DNA of 47,990 nt from Fimbriimonadia bacterium (GCA_030427425.1 JAUICQ010000011.1:1-47990); one strand, 5' to 3'; positions 8,654 through 18,280 are shown, counted from the first letter of the stretch. Made by a program: numbers and translations. Notes: a model not told the origin generated them from the sequence alone.

Positions 8654-9400
8654 ATGCTAGCCCAACGAAGAAAAATAATCAAAGAGAAAGCTACAGCTTT
8701 AGGAATTGATACAAATTTACTTCCAAACCATATTGCTGTAATCATGGATGGAAATGGTCGGTGGGCTAGTACTAAAGGTTTTTCACGTATTATTGGTCAT
8801 AAGAATGGTTATGACGTTTTTCATAACATTATTGAGAATGCTTCCGATTTAGGATTAAAGCATTTAACATTATATGCTTTTTCTACAGAAAACTGGAAGC
8901 GTCCTAAAACTGAAGTTAATAGTATTTTTAATATCATGGTGAGTGTGGCTCAACGAGAGATTCGGTTTGCCCATGAAAACAATGTAAAGGTCCGCATAAT
9001 AGGTAGATTAAACGAACTAGATAATAGAGTGAGGGATGCTCTACTGCGTAGTGAAGAAGAAACTAAAAATTACGATGGATTACAGCTGTCCGTTGCGGTG
9101 AATTATGGTGGCAGAGCAGAGCTTTTAGATGCCGTTAAGAAGATTATGGATGAGAAGATAGATCCGGATAATCTGGATGAAAGTATGATAAAAGAAAGGT
9201 TGTACTATCCAGATATGCCTGATGTAGACTTGTTGATAAGAACCTCTGGAGAGATGAGATGGAGTAACTTCTTAATTTGGCAGGCTGCATATGCAGAATT
9301 TTATACTACTACTGTTAATTGGCCAGATTTTAAGACTGAGGACTTTTTACAGTCGATATATCACTATCAGTTAAGGCACCGTAGATTTGGTGCGTTGTAA
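8654..9400 (+). CDS. uppS: Isoprenyl transferase (undecaprenyl diphosphate synthase)
   Basis: This enzyme of about 248 aa condenses isopentenyl diphosphate onto farnesyl diphosphate to make the C55 lipid carrier for peptidoglycan and other glycans. The catalytic motif IMDGNGRWA holds the essential Asp. YAFSTENWKRP, AVNYGGRAE and the C-terminal IRTSGEMRWSNFLIWQAAYAE follow. I place the start at the ATG at 8654 rather than the TTG three bases earlier. In many genomes cdsA, dxr and rseP come next; here the operon stops and an unrelated minus-strand gene follows. Confidence 0.96.
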   Translation: MLAQRRKIIKEKATALGIDTNLLPNHIAVIMDGNGRWASTKGFSRIIGHKNGYDVFHNIIENASDLGLKHLTLYAFSTENWKRPKTEVNSIFNIMVSVAQREIRFAHENNVKVRIIGRLNELDNRVRDALLRSEEETKNYDGLQLSVAVNYGGRAELLDAVKKIMDEKIDPDNLDESMIKERLYYPDMPDVDLLIRTSGEMRWSNFLIWQAAYAEFYTTTVNWPDFKTEDFLQSIYHYQLRHRRFGAL

Positions 9401-9441
9401 CAGGCTGGTAGATTGAAAAAAGCTTGAGGGGAATCTTTATT

Positions 9442-11943
9442 TTATTTGAGGAAAACATCCTGATCTACTTTATCTTCTTTAAGCTTTCTTGCTTGTATTG
9501 CTTTAACATAAAGATAAGTATTGATGGATACATCACAAATTACGGTACAAATCAGGATGTTAATAGCTAAGTCTCTAGACTGAAAAAGTAGGACAGAACT
9601 CGCTGATGCAATGCCCCCTAGAGAGCCAAACATAGCACAGATGTTCTGGTAGTTTGAGTATGTCTGATAATATTTTGTAGGCGCGAATAAAATGCTTATA
9701 CTGGATCTATAGTAGTCTGCCATTCCATATCCTATAAAGAATAAGAAGACTGATAATAATATAAATGAGTATTCGAAGAGGTAGTTGGAAAAATACACTG
9801 CGACCATAAAGATTGTCTTATTTGCAATGTAGCAGTAAATGGTTCTATTAGCCTTGCAGTAGCGCGCCATTGTTCCTTGTACGCTTCCATTAGCAATGAA
9901 GGAACAACTAAAGCCTAGCATGAGAGTATGTATGCTAATACCATTTCTGTATAGCCATATAGGAGCAAATACTAGTGTGAAATTTAATAAATATCCGTGA
10001 AAAAAGTTCATGGAGCCCATGAGAAATACTTCCCGTATATGATGGCGAAAAAGAAATTTAATCTCCTGAAGTGGCTGTGAATTACTAGATGTTTGTTGTT
10101 CTTCGCCTATCATAGTCTGTATACTTACGGTATCAAAAGATTTTAGGATATATTCGGAATTTTCTGAATTTGAAATACATATTGGGATCCAACAGAGCAT
10201 AACAAATGTTCCTGCGATGAAAATAGAGAGTAGTATGAAGTGATTATTTTCAATGCTATTATAGAGTAGGATAGCACCTACAACGGGTCCAATAAATTTT
10301 CCGGTATTGATGTAAAATCTTGAACTTGTATTATAGATACTATTGAACAGAAAATTCTGTGAGAGTCTCAAAAATCCAACGTTATGTATGTGGAGTGCTA
10401 ATCCTGATATTAATCCTATAAGAACTGCAATGTAAGGTTTTAAGGAGAACGGACTCATGAAAATAGCTAAACCTAATAAGGCGCAAGATGCTGTTATGCT
10501 GTTATATGTATTGGATATCACAGGAGGTATTCTAGAGGTGTGAAAATGTAAAAGCGTTATGGTTATTAACATTCCTAAATAGTCTAGAAGGAAATAGAAT
10601 AATCTACCGTTGTTCTCTAGCCAGAACATATAGAGAACTTTGAACATGGAGAATCCTGAATAGAATAGAGTGTACATTGCAGCTAAAAGATACGTCGTTT
10701 TTTTATTTTTTGAATTTGAAACGGTAGATTTAGTATATGTTCCTTCACTTAATTCTGGGAAGTTCATCATGAATGGAATAGAGAATGAGAAGATACTGAT
10801 GAAGATCCCTAGAATTGCAATATATAGTGAGATCGTTTGCATGTGATTAATAAGACAGAATCCTCCTATTGCAGTACCTATGATACAACCAGACAAGTAT
10901 CCGCTATAAATTACGAAATTATAAAAAAGAGTGTTTATTGGTTCAATAATGATATTTTCCATATTGTTTCTATAACGTATGCAGTATCCATAAGTGATAA
11001 TAGTTAGTGTGTTAGTGATAATGAGCCAAAAAGGATTACTGGTTTGTAGTGAAAACATACCTATGGTAATGGTAAGTAGAATACTTGAGCTAAACATACC
11101 TATTAATACGTGCTTAAAACTTGTTAAGTGCTTGGTATAGGTTTGCAGCACCATACTTAAAATAATAGAAGCGATTGTAGAGAGGATATAGGATAAATCT
11201 CCGTAATTACTTTCCTTGAAAAGAATAGGGATATAAGGAAAGACGATGTGGGCGGATGCTGAAAATATTAAATTAGCTACGAATAGGTATAAGGTTTTTT
11301 CTTTATTATTATGTAATAATTTTTCGATTGTACTCAGGTTTAATTTTTTTATTGATTCACTATTATGTATATCTTGTTTTGAGTGGTTGTTTTTTTTTAA
11401 TATTTTCTGGAGTGATTTAATATATCCTAAAGATCCTGATAGTATCATTAGGCTGCTAATACAGCTTATTCCTGTATATAAATATCCTGAAATTGCTGTG
11501 GCATATAGTGATAAGATCACCCAAATAGAGATGTTACGTTCTTTTTTTTCATCCTCTTTACTTTGTGATGTTAAGTTGCTAAATGCGGTAAGATATTGCA
11601 CTAAGTATCCAACCACTGCACCAGCAAGTAATCCTATGATGAACGATCTAAGCATGATGCAAGCATAGTAAAACGTAAATACTACCCAGAATAGGATATG
11701 AAATATTTTAACCTTATCTTTTATAAGCTTGCAGCGGTATTTCTCAATGCTGTATAGTATAACACCAAGCAACATGCCGCAGCGAGAAGCGATGGTATAA
11801 ATTACCATTGGAACTAAAACTTCAGAGCCGTACTCTAGTGAAATTCTGTTTAGTAAGAAAATTAGTAGAGGAATATACATTGCTAAAGTATAAAATACAG
11901 GATGGATTGAACGGAGTTTAGCTAATATTTGATGCGACCACAT
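9442..11943 (-). CDS. Very large multi-spanning membrane protein, probably MFS-like
   Basis: This 833-aa protein consists almost entirely of hydrophobic helices; I estimate more than 20 membrane segments. There are two or more hydrophobic blocks, separated by polar stretches near residues 185-210, 405-425 and 600-635. The last block has MFS-like loops such as NGISIHTLMLGFSCSFIANGSVQG. Ordinary MFS carriers have about 400 residues and 12 helices, so this looks like two fused carrier-like units or a carrier with an extra N-terminal membrane domain. Substrate is unknown. It lies alone between uppS and a GNAT gene. It is rich in Ile/Phe/Tyr, as expected for AT-rich DNA. Confidence 0.65.
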   Translation of the reverse strand: MWSHQILAKLRSIHPVFYTLAMYIPLLIFLLNRISLEYGSEVLVPMVIYTIASRCGMLLGVILYSIEKYRCKLIKDKVKIFHILFWVVFTFYYACIMLRSFIIGLLAGAVVGYLVQYLTAFSNLTSQSKEDEKKERNISIWVILSLYATAISGYLYTGISCISSLMILSGSLGYIKSLQKILKKNNHSKQDIHNSESIKKLNLSTIEKLLHNNKEKTLYLFVANLIFSASAHIVFPYIPILFKESNYGDLSYILSTIASIILSMVLQTYTKHLTSFKHVLIGMFSSSILLTITIGMFSLQTSNPFWLIITNTLTIITYGYCIRYRNNMENIIIEPINTLFYNFVIYSGYLSGCIIGTAIGGFCLINHMQTISLYIAILGIFISIFSFSIPFMMNFPELSEGTYTKSTVSNSKNKKTTYLLAAMYTLFYSGFSMFKVLYMFWLENNGRLFYFLLDYLGMLITITLLHFHTSRIPPVISNTYNSITASCALLGLAIFMSPFSLKPYIAVLIGLISGLALHIHNVGFLRLSQNFLFNSIYNTSSRFYINTGKFIGPVVGAILLYNSIENNHFILLSIFIAGTFVMLCWIPICISNSENSEYILKSFDTVSIQTMIGEEQQTSSNSQPLQEIKFLFRHHIREVFLMGSMNFFHGYLLNFTLVFAPIWLYRNGISIHTLMLGFSCSFIANGSVQGTMARYCKANRTIYCYIANKTIFMVAVYFSNYLFEYSFILLSVFLFFIGYGMADYYRSSISILFAPTKYYQTYSNYQNICAMFGSLGGIASASSVLLFQSRDLAINILICTVICDVSINTYLYVKAIQARKLKEDKVDQDVFLK

Positions 11944-12078
11944 AATGCCTCATGTTATGGTATACGTACCATTAATAGAGGATACTCTATACTTAGAAAG
12001 CATATTATATAATTAGAAAAAAGTATTTGTTTGAGAGATATAGTTGTATTTACCGCAAGGTATGGTGGTGGAACTTAT

Positions 12079-12819
12079 TTATTCTAGTTCAATACCTAGC
12101 ATTATATAATAGTCTTTGATAGTGAATCCTAATTTTAAACTAGCAAAAAGGGATGATTTATTGAAAGCATCACAGGTCCATTCTACTAATAGGTTATGTT
12201 TATTACATTCTCTAATGAGGTGTGAAATAATAATTGGAGCGAATCCTCTCCCTCGATAGTTTGGGTTGGTAGCTACGCTTAGTTCTGCGACGTTTCTGGC
12301 AATAGTAGCATAACATTCACTAACCACCTCGTTATTTAAACAGAGTGCATAACCTTTTCCGTGCTTGAGAAAATTAGTTTCGGATCCGTATGCGGTGCAT
12401 AATTCTTTGTATTTCTGGCATTTAGAGAAAATAGTAGAATCTGTTATCGGGACTATATTCAGATTTTCATCTATTCTATTATCTTCTATATTTTTCTGTA
12501 AGGAGAATTTTACTCGAGGGTGTATATTCCATCCATCTTTAATAAAAAGTGGGTGGTAGTGATAATGGCAGTAGAGAAAAGTGCGTTTAAAGAATCTGAG
12601 GGAATCTTTGACCCTAGGTAGAAGATCTTCATTCATATCTCCAACAATAAATGCAAAAGGCTCCGGTCTGTTTTCATGAATTAGATAACAGTTAGAGCTT
12701 AGAGCAATAATTTTTCCATTAATTTCAGTATCAATAATCTTCCACAAAATTCCTTGGTGAGGGAATGTGGTGAGTTCGGCTAAAATATTATTATTTAGTG
12801 TTCCAGGTTTCTTATCCAT
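12079..12819 (-). CDS. GNAT-family N-acetyltransferase
   Basis: This 246-aa protein has a C-terminal GNAT acetyl-CoA fold at about residues 140-245. VSECYATIARNVAELSVATNPNYRGRGFAPIIISHLI contains the R-G-x-G-x-A type acetyl-CoA loop, followed by a beta strand and a helix ending in LGFTIKDYYIML. The N-terminal half (1-130) is a second, divergent unit. The plan matches the GNAT_acetyltran family of about 250 aa that includes antibiotic self-resistance enzymes. The substrate cannot be told. It sits 135 bases upstream of the big membrane protein, on the same strand. Confidence 0.8.
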   Translation of the reverse strand: MDKKPGTLNNNILAELTTFPHQGILWKIIDTEINGKIIALSSNCYLIHENRPEPFAFIVGDMNEDLLPRVKDSLRFFKRTFLYCHYHYHPLFIKDGWNIHPRVKFSLQKNIEDNRIDENLNIVPITDSTIFSKCQKYKELCTAYGSETNFLKHGKGYALCLNNEVVSECYATIARNVAELSVATNPNYRGRGFAPIIISHLIRECNKHNLLVEWTCDAFNKSSLFASLKLGFTIKDYYIMLGIELE

Positions 12820-13022
12820 TAATACTTCTACCTACTCTATTTTTGGCAGTAATACTTAACACCAATTTTAATTTTAAGGTAATATTCTGCTATATTGTTT
12901 AAAAATGGTACATATACTTGTATTTAAATAATGATTTTACATTGCTAATGAAGAATATTTATGTGCCTGTCATCTGATTTATCCGAGAATAGATCATACT
13001 GCATGAAACAAGAGCATATCCA

Positions 13023-14282
13023 ATGAAATTTAATTATTCAACACATTTTAAGAACTGTGTACAGAGCGTTAAAGAAGAAGGTCGTTATAGATATTTTGCA
13101 CAACTAGAGCGTATAGTGGGTAGTTTTCCTAATGCTATATATACATCTCCGGAAGGAAAACGTAAGAACGTAAAAATTTGGTGTGGTAACGATTATTTAG
13201 GTATGGGGCAGCATCCCAAAGTTTTAGCTGCAGCACAGGATGCCATTGAAAAGTGTGGTGCTGGCGCTGGAGGTACAAGGAATATCTCTGGAACGACCAC
13301 CTATCATGTAGAGCTAGAAGAGTGTGTGGCAGATTTACATAACAAAGAGGCCGGACTGGTCTTTTCGTCTGGTTATGTGGCCAACGAAGGTACCTTAAGT
13401 ACACTAGGTAAATTGATGCCAGGATGTGTCATATTCTCTGATGAATTGAATCACGCTTCAATGGTACACGGGATACGATCTAGCAAGTGTCAGAAGTTTA
13501 TATTTAAACATAATAATCTGGATCATCTAGAATATCTTTTAAAACAAGTGGATATTAATCTTCCTAAGATTATAGCTTTTGAATCTGTGTACTCCATGGA
13601 GGGTGATATCGCTCCTATAGAAGAGATTGCAGATTTGGCAGAGAAGTACAATGCTTTAACTTATATAGATGAGGTTCATGCTGTAGGTATCTATGGTAAT
13701 CGTGGTGGTGGTGTTGTTGATGAACGTGGCCTCATGGATAGGATAGATATCATAGAAGGAACATTTGGTAAATGTTATGGATCTATGGGTGGCTTCATTA
13801 CAGGGGATGCAGCAGTATTAGATGCTATACGATGTTATGCTTCCGGCTTTATTTTTACTACTAGTTTGCCACCTGCAACATTAGCGGCATCCAGAGCGGC
13901 GGTGGATCATCTTAAAGAATCTCAAGAGGAGAGAAGAGTTTTACATGAGAATGTTGCACTCTTGAAAGGTTTACTACGTAAATCGGGATTAAAGTTCTAT
14001 GATGGTGATACCCATATTATTCCGCTTATAGTTGGTGAGCCAACCTGTTGTAGGGAAGTAACGAACATTCTGTTGGATGAGTATAATATTTACGTGCAAC
14101 CGATTAACTATCCTACGGTTCCACGCGGTACAGAGCGTTTACGTTTAACTGCGTCATGCGTCCATACTAAAGAGGATATTCATTATCTGGCAGAAGTACT
14201 AGAACATTTGTGGATACATAATCATGTGTTTAATGAAGTGAAAAACATTGAGGATATTGAAAAACTGAAGGTGTGCGTTTAA
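13023..14282 (+). CDS. hemA: 5-aminolevulinate synthase (Shemin pathway)
   Basis: This 419-aa PLP enzyme condenses glycine with succinyl-CoA to give 5-aminolevulinate, the first step of heme synthesis in Alphaproteobacteria and mitochondria. It matches alphaproteobacterial ALAS almost motif for motif. These include [57 protein letters not shown], the cofactor Asp in [10 protein letters not shown] (about 213-222), the catalytic Lys250 in [12 protein letters not shown], and [18 protein letters not shown] near the C-terminus. Close relatives (KBL, BioF) lack several of these. Most Bacillota-like bacteria use the glutamyl-tRNA C5 route instead, so acquisition by transfer is likely. It stands alone, with no other heme gene nearby. 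Confidence 0.95.
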   Translation: MKFNYSTHFKNCVQSVKEEGRYRYFAQLERIVGSFPNAIYTSPEGKRKNVKIWCGNDYLGMGQHPKVLAAAQDAIEKCGAGAGGTRNISGTTTYHVELEECVADLHNKEAGLVFSSGYVANEGTLSTLGKLMPGCVIFSDELNHASMVHGIRSSKCQKFIFKHNNLDHLEYLLKQVDINLPKIIAFESVYSMEGDIAPIEEIADLAEKYNALTYIDEVHAVGIYGNRGGGVVDERGLMDRIDIIEGTFGKCYGSMGGFITGDAAVLDAIRCYASGFIFTTSLPPATLAASRAAVDHLKESQEERRVLHENVALLKGLLRKSGLKFYDGDTHIIPLIVGEPTCCREVTNILLDEYNIYVQPINYPTVPRGTERLRLTASCVHTKEDIHYLAEVLEHLWIHNHVFNEVKNIEDIEKLKVCV

Positions 14283-14310
14283 CGCTGAAATTGCTCTGAA
14301 AATTCATATG

Positions 14311-15081
14311 TTAAGATCGATTAATTATTATGTAATCTGTTAGTATATTATCATTATCATGGTAATTAATCGGAGACTCTTCTGGATAATAATGTAGTAT
14401 GAAAATGTCTTCATGAAATGTTATAAAAATATTAGTTTCGTCTACAGTTTCATTAATGAGGTTTAGAAGATCTCTAACTTCGTAATTATCATATACCCTA
14501 AACCGTAGTTTATCAACTATTATTGTTCCTGACGGTACTATGTTATTTGTATCGTTATATTTTCCACTGATATCAATAATTACTTTATGATTCATGCAGG
14601 TTAGAGTGCCATTATGATTTTCAGAAAGAATGCATAGAGGATCGTGTACTATTGGGTAGAAGTCTATCAAATTATTTAGTTCTAATATTATATGGTTATA
14701 GTAAAGGTTCGCAACTACTTGTGTTAAATGTGAAAAACTATTGATTATGCGTACGGTGTCTACCAATGTAGTGTTAATAGGAATATTTATGGGTATATTA
14801 TTTATTCTGATATTTCCTCCCTTACTAATTCTTTCGTACGAAGGTTCAATAATTCCAAATTCCGAATTGTCGGTATACTCATCGTCGGAGTCAGTATACT
14901 CATCATCGGAGTCAGTGTACTCATCTTCATAGTAAGTGTATTCATCATCGGTGTCTGATACATAGAGTTCAGAAGGTATTCTACTATGAACCTTTGATAA
15001 TGCATAGCTAAGGTTGTAGATGGAAAAAGTAAGTGTGTAGCATAGTATATGAATAAATAATTTTTTTATCATGATAATCAT
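14311..15081 (-). CDS. Secreted protein with Asp/Glu/Tyr-rich tandem repeat
   Basis: This 256-aa protein begins with a signal peptide (about residues 1-28, MIIMIKKLFIHILCYTLTF, cleavage near SYALS). A strongly acidic stretch (about 43-75) follows, made of repeated DDEYTDS units. The remaining 180 residues appear beta-rich and contain no recognised domain. It includes two loosely similar halves (INNIPINIPINTTLVDTVRIIN and VRDLLNLINETVDETNIFITF). The acidic repeat could bind cations or act as a flexible spacer. It is convergent with hemA and has no neighbours that suggest a job. Confidence 0.65.
   Translation of the reverse strand: MIIMIKKLFIHILCYTLTFSIYNLSYALSKVHSRIPSELYVSDTDDEYTYYEDEYTDSDDEYTDSDDEYTDNSEFGIIEPSYERISKGGNIRINNIPINIPINTTLVDTVRIINSFSHLTQVVANLYYNHIILELNNLIDFYPIVHDPLCILSENHNGTLTCMNHKVIIDISGKYNDTNNIVPSGTIIVDKLRFRVYDNYEVRDLLNLINETVDETNIFITFHEDIFILHYYPEESPINYHDNDNILTDYIIINRS
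14873..14956 (-). repeat. Four 21-bp tandem units coding DDEYTDS-type heptads
   Basis: Four consecutive 21-bp units read GTATACTCATCGTCGGAGTC-like on the plus strand (starts 14873, 14894, 14915, 14936). The middle two are nearly identical and the outer ones are diverged. Because the unit is a multiple of three, copy-number change would alter the acidic stretch of the encoded protein without breaking frame. Confidence 0.85.
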
Positions 15082-15247
15082 TATTGTTTAGATAGGTAGT
15101 ATAACAATTTTTGTTTCATTAGACATGTTTACATTATTATTAGTCGGAGAGAAATAATATAATAATTATTTCTTGAAAAAAACTGTACCAGCATTTAAGA
15201 ATCCCTTATCTGTATTTAGGAAATAAAATTAGGATAGCACCATAATT

Positions 15248-15289
15248 ATTCAATTAGCTCTGAACATTAATGTTCAGAGCTAATTGAAT
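15248..15289. terminator. Perfect 42-bp palindrome after leuS
   Basis: Arms of 21 bp meet at ACATT/AATGT (centre 15268/15269) and include AGCTCTGAACATT. It lies 14 bases beyond the leuS stop. This position fits a transcription end for leuS, but no long U tract follows on the minus strand. It could therefore also be a protein-binding palindrome or a processed 3' end. Confidence 0.6.
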
Positions 15290-15302
15290 GTAGTGAGATA
15301 AC

Positions 15303-17921
15303 TTATTTCACTACCAAGTTGACCAGTTTGCCGGGAACAACTACCTCTTTAATAATCTCTTTTCCTTCTATATGTGGAATTACCTTCTCGTTCTCTTTAG
15401 CCACTTGGAGAAGATTTTCCTTAGAAATATCGTTAGGGACGCTTGCCGTACCTCTAAGTTTTCCGTTTACCTGAATAGCGATTGTTACTGCATCGTTGGT
15501 AAGGAACTTATCAATAATCGTTGGCCAATCTTTCTGATAGGTGAATCCGGTATTACCTATGCTTTCCCATAGTTCGTCAGCAGAATGTGGTGCTGCGGGC
15601 GAGAGTAGTAGTATCAGAGTCTCCATTGCTTCGCTTAGCGCTAGTTGTACGGCTTTATCGTCTTTAGTAAGATCTACTTCTTTAACTCCATCCTGCAGAT
15701 TGTTTAGGTACACCATGAGGGTAGAGATGTAGGTGTTAAAGGCGAATCGATTGATATCATCCGTTACTTTCTGTATGGTTTGATGGGTAAACCTTCTAAA
15801 TTTACGCGATTTAGAGTGAGGAGGAACCGTATCGATGAGACTTCTCCAGTTGATGATGTGGAGGTGTCTAAATTCGGATATAAATTTGAATATTCTATTT
15901 AAGAATCTTACGCTACCTTGGATTCCTTCTTCACTCCATTGCAGATTCTGTTCGAATGGTGCAACAAAGAGTTCGAAGACACGTAATGCATCGGCTCCAT
16001 ATTTTTCTACGGCTTCATCTGGTGTTACTACGTTTCCTTTGGATTTGCTCATCTTCTCCCATTTGAAGAAAACATCATCTTTATCTAGTTTGGCAGCCTC
16101 TTCAAAGGTTAGCTGGATACCATCTTCACCAATATCTAGTTTCTCTCCTTCTTTAGCTTCTCTATAAGGAGTTTTAGCTAGTACCATGCCTTGGTTATGG
16201 AGGGTCTGGAAAGGTTCATCAAAGTTGACTAATCCTTCATCATAGAGCACCTTTGTCCAGAACCTTGCATAGAGGAGGTGCATTACAGCATGCTCTGCAC
16301 CTCCTACATAGGTATCAACTGGGAGCCATTTATTTATGATATCTTTATCCCAAGCTTCTTTATAGTTGTGTGGATCAGCGAATCTGAGGAAGTACCAGGA
16401 AGAGCAGGCGAATCCTCCCATGGTATCGGTCTCTCTAGTGTACTTTTTGCCATCAATCTCAATGTTTACAAAATCGTCTAGACGGGATAGTGGACTGCTT
16501 CCATCGCCTGATGGCTGGTAGCTTTCAACGTGGGGAAGTTCAACCGGGAGCATCTCATCGGGAACGGGATGTTCTTTTCCATCCTCATCATACATCATAG
16601 GGATAGGGCAGCCCCAATATCTCTGTCTACTAATAAGCCAGTCTCTAAATTTGTACTGTACACTTTTTTGTCCTATCTCTCTTTTTATAACCCACTCTTC
16701 TAGCTTCTGTGCAGCTTCGGTTACAGAGAGGCCATTCATGGGGCCAGAGTTAACCATAACTCCTTCTTTTGAAGTAAATGGAAGTTCTGACTGTTCGCCA
16801 TTTGCATCTTCTATAACTTGCATGATAGGAATATTAAATTTGGTAGCAAATTCATAGTCTCTAATGTCATGAGCAGGTACGCACATAACACCACCGGTTC
16901 CGTAATCGGCAAGAACGTAATCGGCAATCCATACGGGGATTTTAGTAGCGGTAATAGGATGCACTACGTAGAATCCTGTAAAGACACCGGTTTTTTCTCT
17001 AGCATCAGAGAGCCGTTCTTGATGTGAGAGTTCTGCTGCTTGGTCGCGGTATTTTTGCATCTCTTCGGCAAATGAGTCTTCTTCCGATAGCCGGATTAAA
17101 TCATCCACTAGTGGGTTTTCTGGTGCTAATACGCAGAATGTCATACCGTACATGGTATCGATTCTGGTGGTGAAGACTTTAAGGTACAGTTGCGGATCTG
17201 TATCCATGGTTAGCCTTAGTTGGAATTCAACACCCTCTCGCCTTCCAATCCAGTTTTTCTGCATCTGTTTAATGCCTTCTGGCCAGTTAAGTTTATCGAG
17301 ATCGTTAGTGAGTCGTTCTCCATAGGCAGTTATTTTGAAGTACCATTGAGGAATTAACTTTTTCTCTACTAGAGCTCCGCTTCTCCATCCTCTTCCTCCT
17401 ATTACCTCTTCATTGGCAAGAACTGTCTGTTCAACAGGATCCCAGTTTACGTAGGACATCTTCCTGTATGCTAGCCCTTTAGAGTATAGAATTTTGAATA
17501 TCCACTGGGTCCATTTATAGTATGATGGGTCACAAGAAGAGAAGCATCTGCTCCAATCGAAGCTGATTCCTACTAAGTTGAGTTGTCTTTTATAGTTTTC
17601 AGCATATTTTTTAATCATGATAGCCGGGTGCGTTTTTTTTGCGATGGCTTCATTTTCTGCTGGCAATCCGAATGCATCGAAACCCATTGGGTGGAGTACA
17701 TTATATCCTTGCATATATTTCATTCTGCTAAGGACATCTGTAGGGATATAGTTCCTACAGTGGCCGACACTTAACCCTGTTCCGCTAGGATAAGGAAAGA
17801 AGTCTAATGTATAAAATTTTTTTCTAGATTCATCTTCTCTGGTGGCAAATAAATTCTGGTCGTGCCACCTTGTTTGCCATTTAGATTCAAATTGTTCTGG
17901 GTTATATCTATCTTGCGCCAT
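15303..17921 (-). CDS. leuS: Leucyl-tRNA synthetase
   Basis: This 872-aa class I synthetase charges tRNA-Leu. It shows FFPYPSGTGLSVGHCRNY (HIGH region, here SVGH), VLHPMGFDAFGLPAEN, a CP1 editing domain (about residues 220-420, with TRIDTMYG and VPAHDIRDYEFA), the KMSKS loop (MSKSKGNVVTPDE), an anticodon-binding helical domain, and a C-terminal tail ending IKEVVVPGKLVNLVVK. The zinc-type cysteines of many LeuRS are replaced (WDPVEQTVLANEEV). The YYKWTQW and SVGHCRNYIPTDV wording resembles Armatimonadota/Chloroflexota-type enzymes. Monocistronic, minus strand, with no T-box leader visible. Confidence 0.97.
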   Translation of the reverse strand: MAQDRYNPEQFESKWQTRWHDQNLFATREDESRKKFYTLDFFPYPSGTGLSVGHCRNYIPTDVLSRMKYMQGYNVLHPMGFDAFGLPAENEAIAKKTHPAIMIKKYAENYKRQLNLVGISFDWSRCFSSCDPSYYKWTQWIFKILYSKGLAYRKMSYVNWDPVEQTVLANEEVIGGRGWRSGALVEKKLIPQWYFKITAYGERLTNDLDKLNWPEGIKQMQKNWIGRREGVEFQLRLTMDTDPQLYLKVFTTRIDTMYGMTFCVLAPENPLVDDLIRLSEEDSFAEEMQKYRDQAAELSHQERLSDAREKTGVFTGFYVVHPITATKIPVWIADYVLADYGTGGVMCVPAHDIRDYEFATKFNIPIMQVIEDANGEQSELPFTSKEGVMVNSGPMNGLSVTEAAQKLEEWVIKREIGQKSVQYKFRDWLISRQRYWGCPIPMMYDEDGKEHPVPDEMLPVELPHVESYQPSGDGSSPLSRLDDFVNIEIDGKKYTRETDTMGGFACSSWYFLRFADPHNYKEAWDKDIINKWLPVDTYVGGAEHAVMHLLYARFWTKVLYDEGLVNFDEPFQTLHNQGMVLAKTPYREAKEGEKLDIGEDGIQLTFEEAAKLDKDDVFFKWEKMSKSKGNVVTPDEAVEKYGADALRVFELFVAPFEQNLQWSEEGIQGSVRFLNRIFKFISEFRHLHIINWRSLIDTVPPHSKSRKFRRFTHQTIQKVTDDINRFAFNTYISTLMVYLNNLQDGVKEVDLTKDDKAVQLALSEAMETLILLLSPAAPHSADELWESIGNTGFTYQKDWPTIIDKFLTNDAVTIAIQVNGKLRGTASVPNDISKENLLQVAKENEKVIPHIEGKEIIKEVVVPGKLVNLVVK

Positions 17922-18101
17922 TGTTTAGTTCCATTTCAAATGCATGTGTATCGAAGTGTAATTTTGTATTTTAAAAATATTTCTAAGAAATTATAATAAA
18001 CTGTATATTTATTATTAATTTTACTCGTTATGTAAAATTGAGTATAGAAACTTAGTAAAAAGTTGTTAAAAAACGTGCATAATATAAGTAGAAGAAACAT
18101 T

Positions 18102-18272
18102 ATGATTCATATTAACGTACAATCTACAGAAAATTTTGACGGTGCATTAAAGCGATTCAACATGAAGGTTCAGCAGTATGGTCTGCTAAAGAAGCTTAAA
18201 GAGAAAGCTCATTACGAAAAGCCAAGTGCTATTAGACGACGAAAGAAAAATAGAGCTCCTGCTAGAGTATAG
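18102..18272 (+). CDS. rpsU: 30S ribosomal protein S21
   Basis: This is a 56-aa basic protein starting MIHINVQSTENFDGALKRF and ending in an Arg/Lys-rich tail (PSAIRRRKKNRAPARV), both typical of S21. The frame extends upstream to a TTG at 18063, but the ATG at 18102 gives the standard S21 start and has a purine-rich GAAGAA before it. It opens the rpsU-ybeY-dgkA-CBS-dnaB block; ybeY starts 8 bases after its stop. Confidence 0.95.
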   Translation: MIHINVQSTENFDGALKRFNMKVQQYGLLKKLKEKAHYEKPSAIRRRKKNRAPARV

Positions 18273-18280
18273 TAGCATTA

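Noticed and set aside
9442-11943. ATP/ADP translocase as the identity of the large membrane protein
   Set aside because: The size and helix number differ and none of the nucleotide transporter motifs is visible.
14873-14956. Regular repeats that could suggest a CRISPR array
   Set aside because: The units are contiguous 21-mers without spacers, in frame inside a coding sequence, and no cas gene is present.
14802-15005. Second minus-strand frame through the acidic repeat
   Set aside because: It is an out-of-frame shadow of the secreted repeat protein; the periodic sequence simply keeps other frames open.
17922-18101. T-box leader upstream of leuS
   Set aside because: No T-box sequence, specifier loop or terminator/antiterminator pair can be seen in the short upstream region.
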